Of a stretch of 33,246 bases of DNA, positions 24,932-33,246 are shown one piece after another; position 1 is the first letter of the stretch, and each line of letters starts with the position of its first letter. The notes beneath the pieces are model-generated. The model did no database searches and was not told the DNA's origin. It saw only the letters and a program-made list of their open reading frames with translations. Origin of the DNA: Herminiimonas sp. (GTDB lineage: Bacteria; Pseudomonadota; Gammaproteobacteria; Burkholderiales; Burkholderiaceae); assembly GCA_014377155.1 (NCBI GenBank), contig JACMQD010000094.1, forward strand, positions 1 through 33,246. Reading direction: 5' to 3'. The translations under genes and the position numbers were made by a program.

Positions 24932-25709
24932 GCATGACTTGACAGTGTTAGCGGTTCCCGCATTTGAGGACAATTATCTATGGTTGATTCATGATGGCGT
25001 CCAAGCCGCCGTGGTCGATCCCGGCGACGCAGCGCCGATCCTGACGGCACTTGCCAAACATCGTCTGTCTCTGGTCGCTATTCTACTGACACATCACCAC
25101 GGTGACCATATTGGCGGTGTACAAACCCTGCTGGACCATGCCAAGGTACCGGTATTCGGTCCGCGTGGCGAATCCATCGACGGTGTGACGACACTACTGG
25201 GAGAAGGCGACGTCGTGACGGTACCTGAACTCTCGCTTACCTTGTCGGTGCTGGACGTTCCAGGCCACACGCGCGGACACATAGCCTATGTTGCCACAAA
25301 CCCGGGCTGGCTGTTTTGCGGTGATACCCTGTTTGCCGGCGGCTGTGGGCGGCTATTTGAAGGAACCGCCCAGCAGATGACCGCGTCACTGGCAAAGCTG
25401 GCCGCCTTGCCGGCATCGACGAAAGTTTTTTGTGCTCATGAATATACGATGTCCAACCTCAGGTTTGCCAGAGATGTCGAGCCGGGAAATGCCGATTTGC
25501 AAACGCGATTCGTCACCGAACAAGCGAAACGTGATGTAAATCAACCAACGGTACCCTCTACTATTGGGATGGAACAATTAACCAATCCTTTTCTGCGATA
25601 TCGTGAACCTGCCATCACCCAGCGACTCGTCGAGGAAGGAAGACTGGCAGGAAATGATCCGGTTGCCGCATTTGCTGCCTTACGCGAATGGAAAAACAAC
25701 TATCGGTGA
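24930..25709 (+). CDS. gloB: Hydroxyacylglutathione hydrolase (glyoxalase II)
   Basis: This 259-residue cytoplasmic metallo-beta-lactamase-fold hydrolase converts S-lactoylglutathione to D-lactate and glutathione, the second step of methylglyoxal detoxification. The binuclear metal motif [10 protein letters not shown] is at 54-63, supplying His55, His57, Asp59 and His60. Further ligands lie in [21 protein letters not shown] and FCAHEYT. The start [20 protein letters not shown] is set by GGAGGTG just upstream; the frame extends 9 codons further, but that part is the leader. The C-terminal HAGH-C region (NPFLRYREP) is normal. Confidence 0.95.
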   Translation: MHDLTVLAVPAFEDNYLWLIHDGVQAAVVDPGDAAPILTALAKHRLSLVAILLTHHHGDHIGGVQTLLDHAKVPVFGPRGESIDGVTTLLGEGDVVTVPELSLTLSVLDVPGHTRGHIAYVATNPGWLFCGDTLFAGGCGRLFEGTAQQMTASLAKLAALPASTKVFCAHEYTMSNLRFARDVEPGNADLQTRFVTEQAKRDVNQPTVPSTIGMEQLTNPFLRYREPAITQRLVEEGRLAGNDPVAAFAALREWKNNYR

Positions 25710-25764
25710 CGAAAATTTCCCAGCAGCTTGACGATTGTCACATTAGCATGATTCGTAATTTGTC

Positions 25765-25794
25765 TTGACGCATTAAAAGGGCTGTAAGTACACT
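25765..25794 (+). promoter_or_regulatory. Sigma70-like promoter for mltD
   Basis: TTGACG (25765-25770) and TACACT (25789-25794) are separated by 18 bp, 57 bp before the mltD ATG. Confidence 0.5.
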
Positions 25795-25851
25795 CTGCGA
25801 TTATCCTTATTTCGCCGGCTGCCTTCGTGTCGGTAACGTCAGTGAGGACAC

Positions 25852-27372
25852 ATGCTCGAATTCAGGCTCAAGATTTTACCGCTTGCCGCGCTCGTTGCAA
25901 CCCTGAGCGCGCCGCTCGTTAGCCACGCAAACGACCTTTCCCTGCCCTTTTATACCTGGGCGCAGCGTTCCGCGATGGACAATACGCTCGACCCGAAGAA
26001 CGATCCGGGCATCTTCATGCTCGGCATGGAAGAAGTCGACGTCTGGAACCGCATTCGCAAGGGCTGGGGTATCCCGGATCTCGAAGGCCCGCTCGTCACT
26101 TCGCAGACTAACTGGTACACGGCACGGCCGGACTACATACAGCGCACCACCACCCGTGCGTCGCGCTACCTGTTTCATGTGGTTCAGGAACTCGAAAAAC
26201 GCAACATGCCGACCGAACTAGCGCTGCTGCCCTTCATCGAGTCGGCCTTTAATCCAACCGCTTACTCCAGCGCCAAGGCATCCGGCATGTGGCAATTCAT
26301 GCCGGCCACCGGGCTCGACTTCAACCTCAAGCAGAACATGTTCAAGGACGACCGGCGCGACGTGCTGGCGTCGACCGATGCAGCGCTGACTTATCTGCAG
26401 CGTCTGTATGGCATGTTCGGCGACTGGCAGCTTGCGCTGGCCGCTTACAACTGGGGCGAAGGCTCGGTGCAGCGCGCCATCAACAAGAACCGCGCAGCCG
26501 GGCTGCCGACCGATTTCACCAGTCTGTCACCGCTGATGCCGGCCGAAACCCGCAATTACGTACCAAAGCTGCAGGCAGTGAAGAACATTATTGCCTCTCC
26601 CGAAGCATTCGGCCTGACACTGCCGAAGGTCGACAATCAGCCTTATTTCGTTACGATCGGCAAGACTCGCGATATCGATATCAAGGTTGCGGCGCAACTG
26701 GCGGAGCTGTCCATCGACGAATTCAAGGCCCTCAATCCGCAGTTCAACCGACCGGTGATCACCGGCAGTGGCAATACGCGCATCCTGCTACCACAGAGCA
26801 ATGCGGAAAAATTCAAAACCAACCTGTCAAAATGGAGCCATGCTCTGTCGACCTGGACGGCGCACAAGGTCAGTACCGCGCGCGAAAAGATCGAGACCAT
26901 TGCTTCCCGTTTCGGCACCACGCCTGAAGTCATCCGCGAAGTCAATAATATCCCGCCCAAGATGGTGCTCAAGGCCGGCTCGACCATTCTGGTGCCGCGC
27001 ACAGAAACCACCAGCGACCATGATATCGGGTCCGACATTGCCGAAAACGCCACGATGGCAGTCGAACCTGACGTGCCGCCGTTACGCAGCATCTCCGTTA
27101 AAGTCGGCAAGCGCGACAGCCTGGCATCGATTGCGCAGCGTAATCGAGTCAGCGTGGCCCAAATCAAATCCTGGAATAACCTGGCTGCCGATAAAGTGAA
27201 ATTCGGCCAAAGTCTGCAGTTGCAGGTTCCCAATCGACCGGTGGTCGCTAGCAAAGCGGTACGCGCCAGCTCACCGCAAATTCGTCAGGCGAAGCCGGTC
27301 GCCCATCCAAAAATCCGGAAAGCGGCACCGGTCGTCACATCGACGCATAAGGGCAAGAAAAAGCCAGCGTAG
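25852..27372 (+). CDS. mltD: Lytic murein transglycosylase D with two LysM domains
   Basis: This 506-residue periplasmic enzyme cleaves peptidoglycan glycan strands to 1,6-anhydro products. The N-terminal signal peptide (LPLAALVATLSAPLVSHA, cleaved before ND) has no lipobox cysteine, unlike the E. coli lipoprotein MltD, so this form is probably soluble. The SLT catalytic Glu is Glu130 in LLPFIESAFNPTAYSSAKAS, followed by GMWQFMPATG and ALAAYNWGEGSV. Two LysM modules lie near 340-383 (IASRFGTTPEVIREVNNI) and 412-461 (IAQRNRVSVAQIKSWNNL), binding glycan chains. A basic Pro/Ala/Lys-rich tail ends the protein. The ATG follows GAGGACAC. Confidence 0.93.
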   Translation: MLEFRLKILPLAALVATLSAPLVSHANDLSLPFYTWAQRSAMDNTLDPKNDPGIFMLGMEEVDVWNRIRKGWGIPDLEGPLVTSQTNWYTARPDYIQRTTTRASRYLFHVVQELEKRNMPTELALLPFIESAFNPTAYSSAKASGMWQFMPATGLDFNLKQNMFKDDRRDVLASTDAALTYLQRLYGMFGDWQLALAAYNWGEGSVQRAINKNRAAGLPTDFTSLSPLMPAETRNYVPKLQAVKNIIASPEAFGLTLPKVDNQPYFVTIGKTRDIDIKVAAQLAELSIDEFKALNPQFNRPVITGSGNTRILLPQSNAEKFKTNLSKWSHALSTWTAHKVSTAREKIETIASRFGTTPEVIREVNNIPPKMVLKAGSTILVPRTETTSDHDIGSDIAENATMAVEPDVPPLRSISVKVGKRDSLASIAQRNRVSVAQIKSWNNLAADKVKFGQSLQLQVPNRPVVASKAVRASSPQIRQAKPVAHPKIRKAAPVVTSTHKGKKKPA

Positions 27373-27446
27373 AATTTCGCGCTGGTAACCACAGGCGACA
27401 CCCTGCAGCGGACACCTCCGGGCAGGCTGCCGCCGATCATTAAATT

Positions 27447-27475
27447 TGCCCTCACGTCGACAAGCCCCTACAATC
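27447..27475 (+). promoter_or_regulatory. Sigma70-like promoter for fabI
   Basis: TTGCCC (27447-27452) and TACAAT (27470-27475) are 17 bp apart, about 105 bp before the fabI ATG. The leader would be about 100 nt. Confidence 0.5.
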
Positions 27476-27579
27476 GGCCAGATTCAAATAACAATTACGT
27501 CGTAGCGGCCTGATCGCCGCGCGGTTCGCTGCACAGCTGATCTGCCGCCCGAACCGACCGACATCCTCTGGAGCTCTCA

Positions 27580-28362
27580 ATGGCATTCTTGCAAGGCAAA
27601 AAAATTCTCATCACCGGCGTTTTGTCGAACCGCTCCATCGCCTACGGTATCGCTCAAGCGTGCAAGCGCGAAGGTGCCGAACTGGCGTTTACCTATGTCG
27701 GTGAACGCTTCAAGGATCGCATCACCGAGTTCGCCAACGATTTCGACAGCAAATTGATTTTCGATTGCGACGTCGGCAGCGACGAGCAGATCGATGCCGT
27801 ATTTGCCGATCTTGGCAAACACTGGGATCGGCTCGATGGCCTGGTGCATGCCATCGGCTTCGCGCCGCGCGAAGCGATCGCAGGTGATTTTCTCGATGGC
27901 ATGACGCGCGAAAATTTCCGTATTGCGCATGATATTTCCGCATACAGTTTTCCGGCAATGGCAAAAGCCGCGCTTCCGATGCTGCGTCCGAATTCGGCTT
28001 TGCTGACACTGTCTTATCTGGGCGCGATGCGTGCCCTGCCGAACTACAACACGATGGGTCTGGCAAAAGCTTCGCTCGAAGCCAGCGTGCGTTACCTTGC
28101 CGAGTCGCTCGGCGGCAAGGGTGTCCGCGTCAATGGGATCTCGGCCGGTCCGATCAAGACACTGGCCGCAAGCGGCATCAAGGATTTCGGCAAGATCCTC
28201 AATTTCGTCAAGACCCATTCACCGCTGCGACGAAATGTCACGACCGAGGATGTCGGCAATGCCGCGGCATTCCTGCTGTCGGACCTCGCCGGCGGAATCA
28301 CCGGAGAAATCACGTATGTCGACGGCGGTTTTTCGCACGTAGTGGGTGGCATTGCGGAATAA
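27580..28362 (+). CDS. fabI: Enoyl-[acyl-carrier-protein] reductase (NADH), FabI
   Basis: The 260-residue short-chain dehydrogenase-type enzyme carries out the last reduction of each fatty-acid elongation cycle. Catalytic Tyr156 and Lys163 sit in the [13 protein letters not shown] motif (Y-x6-K spacing, typical of FabI), with Tyr146 in SYLGAM. Gly93 in AIGFAP is the residue mutated in triclosan-resistant FabI, and here it is wild type. The N-terminal cofactor loop is [19 protein letters not shown] precedes the ATG. It is a single gene with its own promoter. Confidence 0.96.
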   Translation: MAFLQGKKILITGVLSNRSIAYGIAQACKREGAELAFTYVGERFKDRITEFANDFDSKLIFDCDVGSDEQIDAVFADLGKHWDRLDGLVHAIGFAPREAIAGDFLDGMTRENFRIAHDISAYSFPAMAKAALPMLRPNSALLTLSYLGAMRALPNYNTMGLAKASLEASVRYLAESLGGKGVRVNGISAGPIKTLAASGIKDFGKILNFVKTHSPLRRNVTTEDVGNAAAFLLSDLAGGITGEITYVDGGFSHVVGGIAE

Positions 28363-28434
28363 ATTTCATTTTGCCGAATAGCACGAGGCAGGTAGCACGT
28401 TACGAGCTGCCTGTCTGGCATTGCAGGAAAAGCC

Positions 28435-28700
28435 TTGGCTTTCGGCAGACATTCCCTGTAGAATGCCGGCTGTGCGTTGCAACATGCGACGCGCTCCAGC
28501 AGCATCGCAAACCCTTAGCATTAACGATTAAGCCTCCCGCCTTCTGGTGTTGAAATTTGAACACCCTCCCGGCGCAAAGCTTTCTGTGCCGAAATCTCCT
28601 AGAGTTTTCTGAGTTGTTTCGTTGGTTGGCGTTGCATTTTTGCGTTTTCGCAGACTTCCTATCCTGAAGCCGCGCAACGCTGATATTACGAAAGAAAAGA
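28435..28700 (+). promoter_or_regulatory. Promoter and long 5' leader of rhlE
   Basis: TTGGCT (28435-28440) and TAGAAT (28459-28464) with an 18-bp spacer place initiation near 28471, giving an untranslated leader of about 230 nt before rhlE. The leader holds a stem-loop at 28570-28591 and a U/G-rich tract (TTGTTTCGTTGGTTGGCG). No ORF with a good ribosome-binding site was seen in it. The 338 bp between fabI and rhlE contain only this and a weak AGGCAG/CTGCC hairpin just after fabI. Confidence 0.4.
28570..28591 (+). other. Stem-loop in the rhlE leader
   Basis: CGGCGCA and TGTGCCG form a 7-bp stem (one G-U pair) around an 8-nt loop AAGCTTTC. It is not followed by a T-run, so it is not a normal terminator. 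It could shape translation or stability of the helicase mRNA. Confidence 0.35.
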
Positions 28701-30104
28701 ATGACTTTTGAAGCATTAGGCCTCCACACGTCCGTTATCAAAGCACTTACCGAAGCCGGCTATACCAAGCCGACATCTGTTCAGGAACAGGCAATCCCTG
28801 CCGCGATCGAAGGTCGCGACCTGATGGTCTCATCACAAACTGGTTCAGGCAAGACAGCCGCATTCATGCTGCCTGCACTGCACAAATTCGCCAACGCAGC
28901 CGATCAGGAAACTGCCGCTGCCGGCAAGACACCTAATCAGGAAATGCAGGCAGCGCGCGCCCGTGGCGAGCGCCCTCGTTTCAAGGCTGCCCAGCCAAAG
29001 ATGCTGGTGTTGACGCCGACTCGCGAACTCGCCTTGCAGGTGACTACAGCAACCGACAAATACGGTTCCTTCATGCGCCGTATCAAGGCGGTTTCGATCC
29101 TGGGTGGTATGCCTTACCCGAAACAGATGCAATTGCTTGCCAAGAATCCTGAGATTCTGGTCGCCACGCCTGGCCGTCTGATCGACCATATGGAATCCGG
29201 CAAGATCGATTTCTCGCAACTGGAAATCCTGGTGCTGGACGAAGCCGATCGTATGCTCGACATGGGTTTTATCGACGATATCGAAAAAATCGTCGCCGCC
29301 ACACCGGAATCGCGTCAGACCATGCTGTTCTCGGCAACACTGGATGGCGTCGTCGGCAACATGGCAAAGCGCATCACCAAGAATCCACTGGTCATCCAGA
29401 TCGCCGGCTCGTCAAGCAAGCATGAGAATATTTCGCAGCGCGTTCATTTCGTCGACGACCTGTCGCACAAAAATCGCCTGCTGGACCATCTGCTGCGCGA
29501 CGAAACGATGGATCAGGCTGTCGTGTTCACAGCCACCAAACGTGACGCCGACAATATCGCCGACCGTCTGAATATCGCCGGTTTTGCCGCTGCTGCTTTG
29601 CATGGTGACATGCATCAAGGCGCGCGTAACCGCACGCTCGACAGTCTGCGCCGTGGTCAGGTGCGGGTACTGGTTGCGACCGACGTTGCCGCGCGCGGTA
29701 TCGACGTTCCGGCAATCACACACGTGTTCAACTACGATCTGCCGAAATTCCCGGAAGATTATGTTCACCGTATCGGCCGTACTGGTCGTGCCGGCCGTAA
29801 CGGTATGGCCGTATCGCTGGTCAATCACGCCGAAGCAATGAACGTCAAGCGCATCGAGCGCTTTACCAAACAGTTGATTCCGGTCGAAGTCGTCGAAGGT
29901 TTCGAGCCAAAGAAAACCGCGTCGACCACCCGCTCCGCGCACAAGCCGGGCGGCTGGAAGCCGGGCGACAACCGTGGCAGCGCACCGAAGCCAGGTCAGC
30001 GCACTTTCAGCAAGCCGAGCGCCCCCCGCAAGGATGGCAGCAGCTTCAGCAAAGGCCCGCGTACCGGTGACAGCGGCGCCCGCCGTTCATTCACCGACCG
30101 TTAA
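28701..30104 (+). CDS. rhlE: DEAD-box RNA helicase RhlE
   Basis: The 467-residue ATP-dependent RNA helicase acts in ribosome assembly and mRNA decay. Motifs seen are the Q motif (PTSVQEQAIP, Gln28), motif I SSQTGSGKTAA (GKT at 50-52), Ia PTREL, Ib TPGRL, II DEAD at 180-183, III SAT at 211-213, and motifs V and VI in ATDVAARGIDV and HRIGRTGRAGR. An insertion of about 30 residues (65-97, Ala/Arg/Lys-rich) sits between motifs I and Ia and is typical of betaproteobacterial RhlE. The C-terminal 60 residues are basic and low in complexity (HKPGGWKPGDNRGSAPKPGQ), a probable RNA-binding tail. The Shine-Dalgarno (AAAGAAAAG) is weak. The long leader suggests post-transcriptional control. Confidence 0.95.
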   Translation: MTFEALGLHTSVIKALTEAGYTKPTSVQEQAIPAAIEGRDLMVSSQTGSGKTAAFMLPALHKFANAADQETAAAGKTPNQEMQAARARGERPRFKAAQPKMLVLTPTRELALQVTTATDKYGSFMRRIKAVSILGGMPYPKQMQLLAKNPEILVATPGRLIDHMESGKIDFSQLEILVLDEADRMLDMGFIDDIEKIVAATPESRQTMLFSATLDGVVGNMAKRITKNPLVIQIAGSSSKHENISQRVHFVDDLSHKNRLLDHLLRDETMDQAVVFTATKRDADNIADRLNIAGFAAAALHGDMHQGARNRTLDSLRRGQVRVLVATDVAARGIDVPAITHVFNYDLPKFPEDYVHRIGRTGRAGRNGMAVSLVNHAEAMNVKRIERFTKQLIPVEVVEGFEPKKTASTTRSAHKPGGWKPGDNRGSAPKPGQRTFSKPSAPRKDGSSFSKGPRTGDSGARRSFTDR

Positions 30105-30139
30105 TTGCAGCGCCTGCGGGCGCGCATCGACGAACTGTT

Positions 30140-30178
30140 AAAAACGCCGTTCCGGCATTGTCGGAACGGCGTTTTTTT
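30140..30178. terminator. Strong bidirectional rho-independent terminator
   Basis: ACGCCGTTCCG (30144-30154) pairs with CGGAACGGCGT (30162-30172), a perfect 11-bp stem with a 7-nt loop, flanked by A-run on the left and T7 on the right. It ends rhlE on the plus strand and, through the A-run read in reverse, senA on the minus strand. Confidence 0.95.
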
Positions 30179-30190
30179 ATGGCCTGACAC

Positions 30191-31390
30191 TTACTGTGCG
30201 CAGGTGCGAAAGCCGACGAACATGTCGCTGCGCTCGGGCAGGTAGAAATTGCGGTACGTCGACGAACGCATTCGCGCTTGCGTGGCGAACGAGGCGCCAC
30301 GCAGGACCTGATGCGTGGCAAACCACGGCGCCGAATACTCACGATAGCGATCGGCGGCGAATCCGGGGTAAGGCTCGAACGGCGTGCACGTCCATTCCCA
30401 TAGGTCGCCCCAGCGAAACGCCGCATGGCCGGACTGGGCCGCAAATTCCCACTCGCCTTCGGTTGGCAGCCGACGCCCGGCCCACATGCAATAAGCCTGC
30501 GCTTCATACAGGCTGACATGGCGTACCGGTTGGTTGGCCGGTACCGACATGACATTGCCAAACCGTTCGCAATGCCAGTTCCGGCCATCGCGACGCCAGC
30601 CACGCGGTGCCGAGCAATCTTGTTGCATCAGCCACTGGCGTCCGCCGATGCTCCAGAACTGCGGATGCTGATAGCCACCATCGGCAATGAATTCGATAAA
30701 TTGCCCATTCGTTACCAGCGTCGAATTGATCGTACATGGCGGTACGTAACATCGATGTGCCCACTTCTCGTTGTCGAACACAAAGCCTGCACCCGACTCG
30801 CTACCGAGAATTATCGTCCCGCCGGGAAACCGAATGTCGCCTTGCGCCCAGGATGGCGTCGCGGTTTCAGCCACGGTCGAAGGCAATCCCACCCCCAAGG
30901 TCTGCGCTGAATAAGCAAAGGCTTCGCCATGCATATCTTCGTGCGCCAGTACCAGACGATAAGGATAGAGCGCATCGGTATCGTCGGCAGGCAGGCGCCC
31001 AAGCTTGTCCAGCACGCGATCAAGCACTTCGTGGCAATAGGTTTTTACGGCGCCGGTACTGGGCAAGTCGAGCTTCCAACGGGCATCGTGCGCCACCCGA
31101 TTGGAATCGAACCACGCGTCTCCCGTCGTCAACAACGACGGTCGCAAGGCGGCTGCCGGATCACTGGAGCTTGCCTCGCGCAGCACGAACCATTCTGCAA
31201 ACCAGGCAATATGCCCCAGTTCCCACAGCGGTGGATTGAGGATCGCCAGTGGCGGCACGCGGCTGCTATCATCCAGTCCGGCCGCCGCGAAGCAATCGAA
31301 AAGCGCCAGCGTATAATCACGGGCGTCCTGCAATGCAAGTGCCAGTTCGGTTGATGAAGCGTTTCGAAAGGATAAAGTCATCAGGTTCAT
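30191..31390 (-). CDS. senA: Selenoneine synthase SenA (EgtB-like)
   Basis: This 399-residue non-haem iron enzyme belongs to the EgtB family. The N-terminal DinB-like domain carries the iron-binding histidines: His60 in [15 protein letters not shown], and His150 and His154 in [11 protein letters not shown]. The C-terminal formylglycine-generating-enzyme-like domain contains [30 protein letters not shown] and [19 protein letters not shown]. In selenoneine biosynthesis SenA joins a selenosugar to hercynine. Being next to SenB and SelD makes SenA a better call than EgtB, which acts on gamma-glutamylcysteine in the ergothioneine pathway. The start is uncertain: the ATG at 31390 or, 9 nt inside, 31381; a longer frame begins at 31534 but would overlap senB. 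The gene is divergent from senB. Confidence 0.85.
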   Translation of the reverse strand: MNLMTLSFRNASSTELALALQDARDYTLALFDCFAAAGLDDSSRVPPLAILNPPLWELGHIAWFAEWFVLREASSSDPAAALRPSLLTTGDAWFDSNRVAHDARWKLDLPSTGAVKTYCHEVLDRVLDKLGRLPADDTDALYPYRLVLAHEDMHGEAFAYSAQTLGVGLPSTVAETATPSWAQGDIRFPGGTIILGSESGAGFVFDNEKWAHRCYVPPCTINSTLVTNGQFIEFIADGGYQHPQFWSIGGRQWLMQQDCSAPRGWRRDGRNWHCERFGNVMSVPANQPVRHVSLYEAQAYCMWAGRRLPTEGEWEFAAQSGHAAFRWGDLWEWTCTPFEPYPGFAADRYREYSAPWFATHQVLRGASFATQARMRSSTYRNFYLPERSDMFVGFRTCAQ

Positions 31391-31468
31391 TGTCTGGAAA
31401 AATCTGCCATTGGCTGGCCCTATCCCGGCGTTCGACATCGTTCGCTTACGCCGCGCAGGAGAACAAGC

Positions 31469-32455
31469 TTGAGTAAGCCACATATCGTCATTATCAGCCC
31501 GCCTACGGCAAAAGCCAACAACGGTAACGGCCAAACTGCAATCCGGTGGGCGCGTTTCCTGCGGCAGCGCTATCGCGTCACCTTGGCATCAGCCGCCGAT
31601 CATGCGATCGGCAACATAGCGCCCGCTGCCATGATTGCCTTGCATGCACGCCGCTGCGCCGTGCCCATTGCTGCGTACGCGGCGATATTTCCCCAGGTGC
31701 CGAGAATCGTCGTCTTGACCGGCACTGACCTTTATCGCGACATCGAATTCGACGCCGCTGCCCGGCACTCGCTTGCGCTTGCGACACGCCTGGTAGTCTT
31801 GCAGGACGCCGGATTATCGGTACTGCCGCGCGCACTACACAGCAAGACTTCCATCATTTACCAGTCGGCGCTCTCGCTGACACCGATCGTGAAAAACCCG
31901 GGTGCGCGCATTGGCGAGGTCATCATGATCGGCCATTTGCGTGCCGAAAAAGACCCGCTCACTTTCATGCATGCCGCCGCGAAAGTGACCTCGCCTGCCG
32001 TACGCATGATCCATGTCGGCGGTGCGCTCGAACCGATGCTAGGGGAACAGGCGCTGGCAACGCAAGGTCGTACACCGTGCTATCGATGGATCGGCGACCA
32101 GCCCCGTGCGCAGACACGCCAACGGCTCAAACGCGCCTTTTTGTCGGTCGTCACCTCCATCATGGAAGGCGGCGCCAATGTCATCATCGAGTCGGTCACC
32201 AGCGGCGTACCTGTGCTGGCCAGCGACATTTCGGGAAACCGCGGCATGCTCGGCGACGACTACGAAGGCTATTTCAACGTCGGCGATAGCCAGGCATTGG
32301 CATCGCTGGTCGACCGTGCAGTTACCGACCCGGCGTTCCACGCCCGCCTGCGCGCGCAGTGTGCCGCGCGCGCACCGTTGTTTTCCCCCGCACGCGAAAA
32401 AGCGGCCGTGCTGGAGTTAGTGGATAATTGCGTCCACCAATCCGGTCGGCCATGA
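31469..32455 (+). CDS. senB: Selenosugar synthase SenB (GT-B glycosyltransferase-like)
   Basis: This 328-residue protein starts with TTG at 31469 behind AGGAG; no in-frame ATG appears before residue 55, and the N-terminal [20 protein letters not shown] is clearly part of the fold. It has a GT-B glycosyltransferase shape: [14 protein letters not shown] near 18-31, [16 protein letters not shown] near 151-166, and the sugar-nucleotide site [24 protein letters not shown] near 230-253. SenB uses selenophosphate and a UDP-sugar to make a selenosugar, forming the carbon-selenium bond. It is followed 74 bp later by selD. It is divergent from senA. Confidence 0.88.
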   Translation: MSKPHIVIISPPTAKANNGNGQTAIRWARFLRQRYRVTLASAADHAIGNIAPAAMIALHARRCAVPIAAYAAIFPQVPRIVVLTGTDLYRDIEFDAAARHSLALATRLVVLQDAGLSVLPRALHSKTSIIYQSALSLTPIVKNPGARIGEVIMIGHLRAEKDPLTFMHAAAKVTSPAVRMIHVGGALEPMLGEQALATQGRTPCYRWIGDQPRAQTRQRLKRAFLSVVTSIMEGGANVIIESVTSGVPVLASDISGNRGMLGDDYEGYFNVGDSQALASLVDRAVTDPAFHARLRAQCAARAPLFSPAREKAAVLELVDNCVHQSGRP

Positions 32456-32529
32456 TGCGTGCACACCGCATGACCATGCCGCAGACTTATACCGCGCACT
32501 CCGCTCAACTTGCTTCGAACAGGAACTCC

Positions 32530-33246
32530 ATGAACGCACCTTCCATTAAACTTACTTCGTTCTCGCATGGCGGCGGTTGCGGCTGCAAGATCGCACCCGG
32601 CGTCCTGTCCGAAATCCTCAAGAATTCGGCAGGCTTTCCGGTGCCAAAAGAATTATTGGTCGGTATCGAAACTGCTGACGATGCGGCGGTCTATCAACTC
32701 AATGATGAACAGGCACTGATCGCTACGACCGATTTTTTCATGCCGATCGTCGATGATCCGTATGACTTCGGCCGCATCGCGGCGACCAACGCGATCTCGG
32801 ACGTCTATGCCATGGGCGGCACGCCAATCATGGCGCTGGCGCTGGTCGGCATGCCGATCGATAAACTACCTGTCGAGGTCATCGGCCAGGTTATCCGCGG
32901 CGGCGAATCGATCTGCGCCGAAGCCGGCATTCCCATCGCAGGCGGCCACACGATCGATTCGGTCGAGCCGATCTATGGCCTGGTAGTGCTGGGCCTGATT
33001 CATCCCTCCAAGATCAAGCGTAACCCCGACGCCAAGGCTGGTGACAAACTGATTCTCGGCAAGCCGATCGGCGTCGCCGTCCTGTCCGCCGCGCTGAAGA
33101 AGAATCTGCTCGATGCGGATGGCTATGCGTCGATGATTGCCAACACGACCAAGCTCAACAAACCCGGCAAGGAATTGTCCGAACTGGCAGGCGTTCATGC
33201 ACTGACCGACGTCACCGGCTTTGGTCTGCTCGGCCATTTGCTGGAA
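32530..33246 (+). CDS. selD: Selenophosphate synthetase SelD/SenC, cut at the right edge
   Basis: The first 239 codons are visible, to the window edge; the family is about 345-350 residues. It makes selenophosphate from selenide and ATP. Catalytic Cys17 (not selenocysteine) and Lys20 are in [12 protein letters not shown]; the ATP and metal sites are in [42 protein letters not shown] and [17 protein letters not shown] precedes the ATG. In the selenoneine locus the corresponding gene is called senC, and it supplies SenB. It could also serve selenoprotein or selenouridine-tRNA synthesis if such genes follow outside the window. Confidence 0.93.
   Translation, partial: MNAPSIKLTSFSHGGGCGCKIAPGVLSEILKNSAGFPVPKELLVGIETADDAAVYQLNDEQALIATTDFFMPIVDDPYDFGRIAATNAISDVYAMGGTPIMALALVGMPIDKLPVEVIGQVIRGGESICAEAGIPIAGGHTIDSVEPIYGLVVLGLIHPSKIKRNPDAKAGDKLILGKPIGVAVLSAALKKNLLDADGYASMIANTTKLNKPGKELSELAGVHALTDVTGFGLLGHLLE

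Noticed and set aside
31391..31534. Longer N-terminus for SenA
   Set aside because: It would overlap the start of senB, is Arg/Cys-rich without family resemblance, and has no ribosome-binding site.

Overview
The window is a piece of a Gram-negative betaproteobacterial chromosome, most likely Burkholderiales and probably Oxalobacteraceae. That placement is an inference from protein style, gene neighbourhoods and moderately high GC. No prophage, insertion sequence, integrase or CRISPR array was seen. Both ends cut through genes: an AraC-type regulator on the left and a selenophosphate synthetase on the right.

Layout. 1-5.3 kb: truncated AraC regulator, two doubtful small ORFs, a secreted M48 metalloprotease, acetoacetyl-CoA synthetase, and a divergent ketopantoate-reductase-like gene. 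5.3-17.1 kb: an amide/urea nitrogen-scavenging locus. On the minus strand sit a four-part signalling protein (NCS1-family permease, Cys-rich module, histidine kinase, receiver) and an overlapping LuxR-type response regulator. Divergent from them is a plus-strand operon: five-gene Urt/Fmd-type ABC transporter (urtABCDE), an unrecognised 84-residue Cys-rich protein, formamidase (fmdA) and an FmdB-like zinc-ribbon protein. The roughly 400 bp divergent region carries inverted repeats that are candidate regulator sites. 17.1-22.7 kb: an RsuA/RluF-type pseudouridine synthase whose catalytic Asp is replaced by Glu, a small membrane protein, a DUF445 membrane protein, a YgiQ radical-SAM protein, and a pair of small translationally coupled hypothetical genes. 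22.8-30.2 kb: core genes tRNA-Val(CAC), dnaQ, rnhA, a methyltransferase-like protein, gloB, mltD, fabI and rhlE, closed by a strong bidirectional terminator. 30.2-33.2 kb: a selenoneine locus, senA (minus) divergent from senB and selD/senC (plus).

How the genes fit together. The transporter should bring in short-chain amides or urea, and formamidase releases ammonia and formate from formamide. The transporter-like sensor kinase and its LuxR partner are well placed to control that operon. In the selenium locus, SelD/SenC makes selenophosphate, SenB makes a selenosugar from it, and SenA joins the selenosugar to hercynine on the way to selenoneine. No hercynine-forming EgtD is visible in this window. 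The two most interesting items are the permease-kinase fusion with its linked Cys-rich small protein, and the selenoneine locus.
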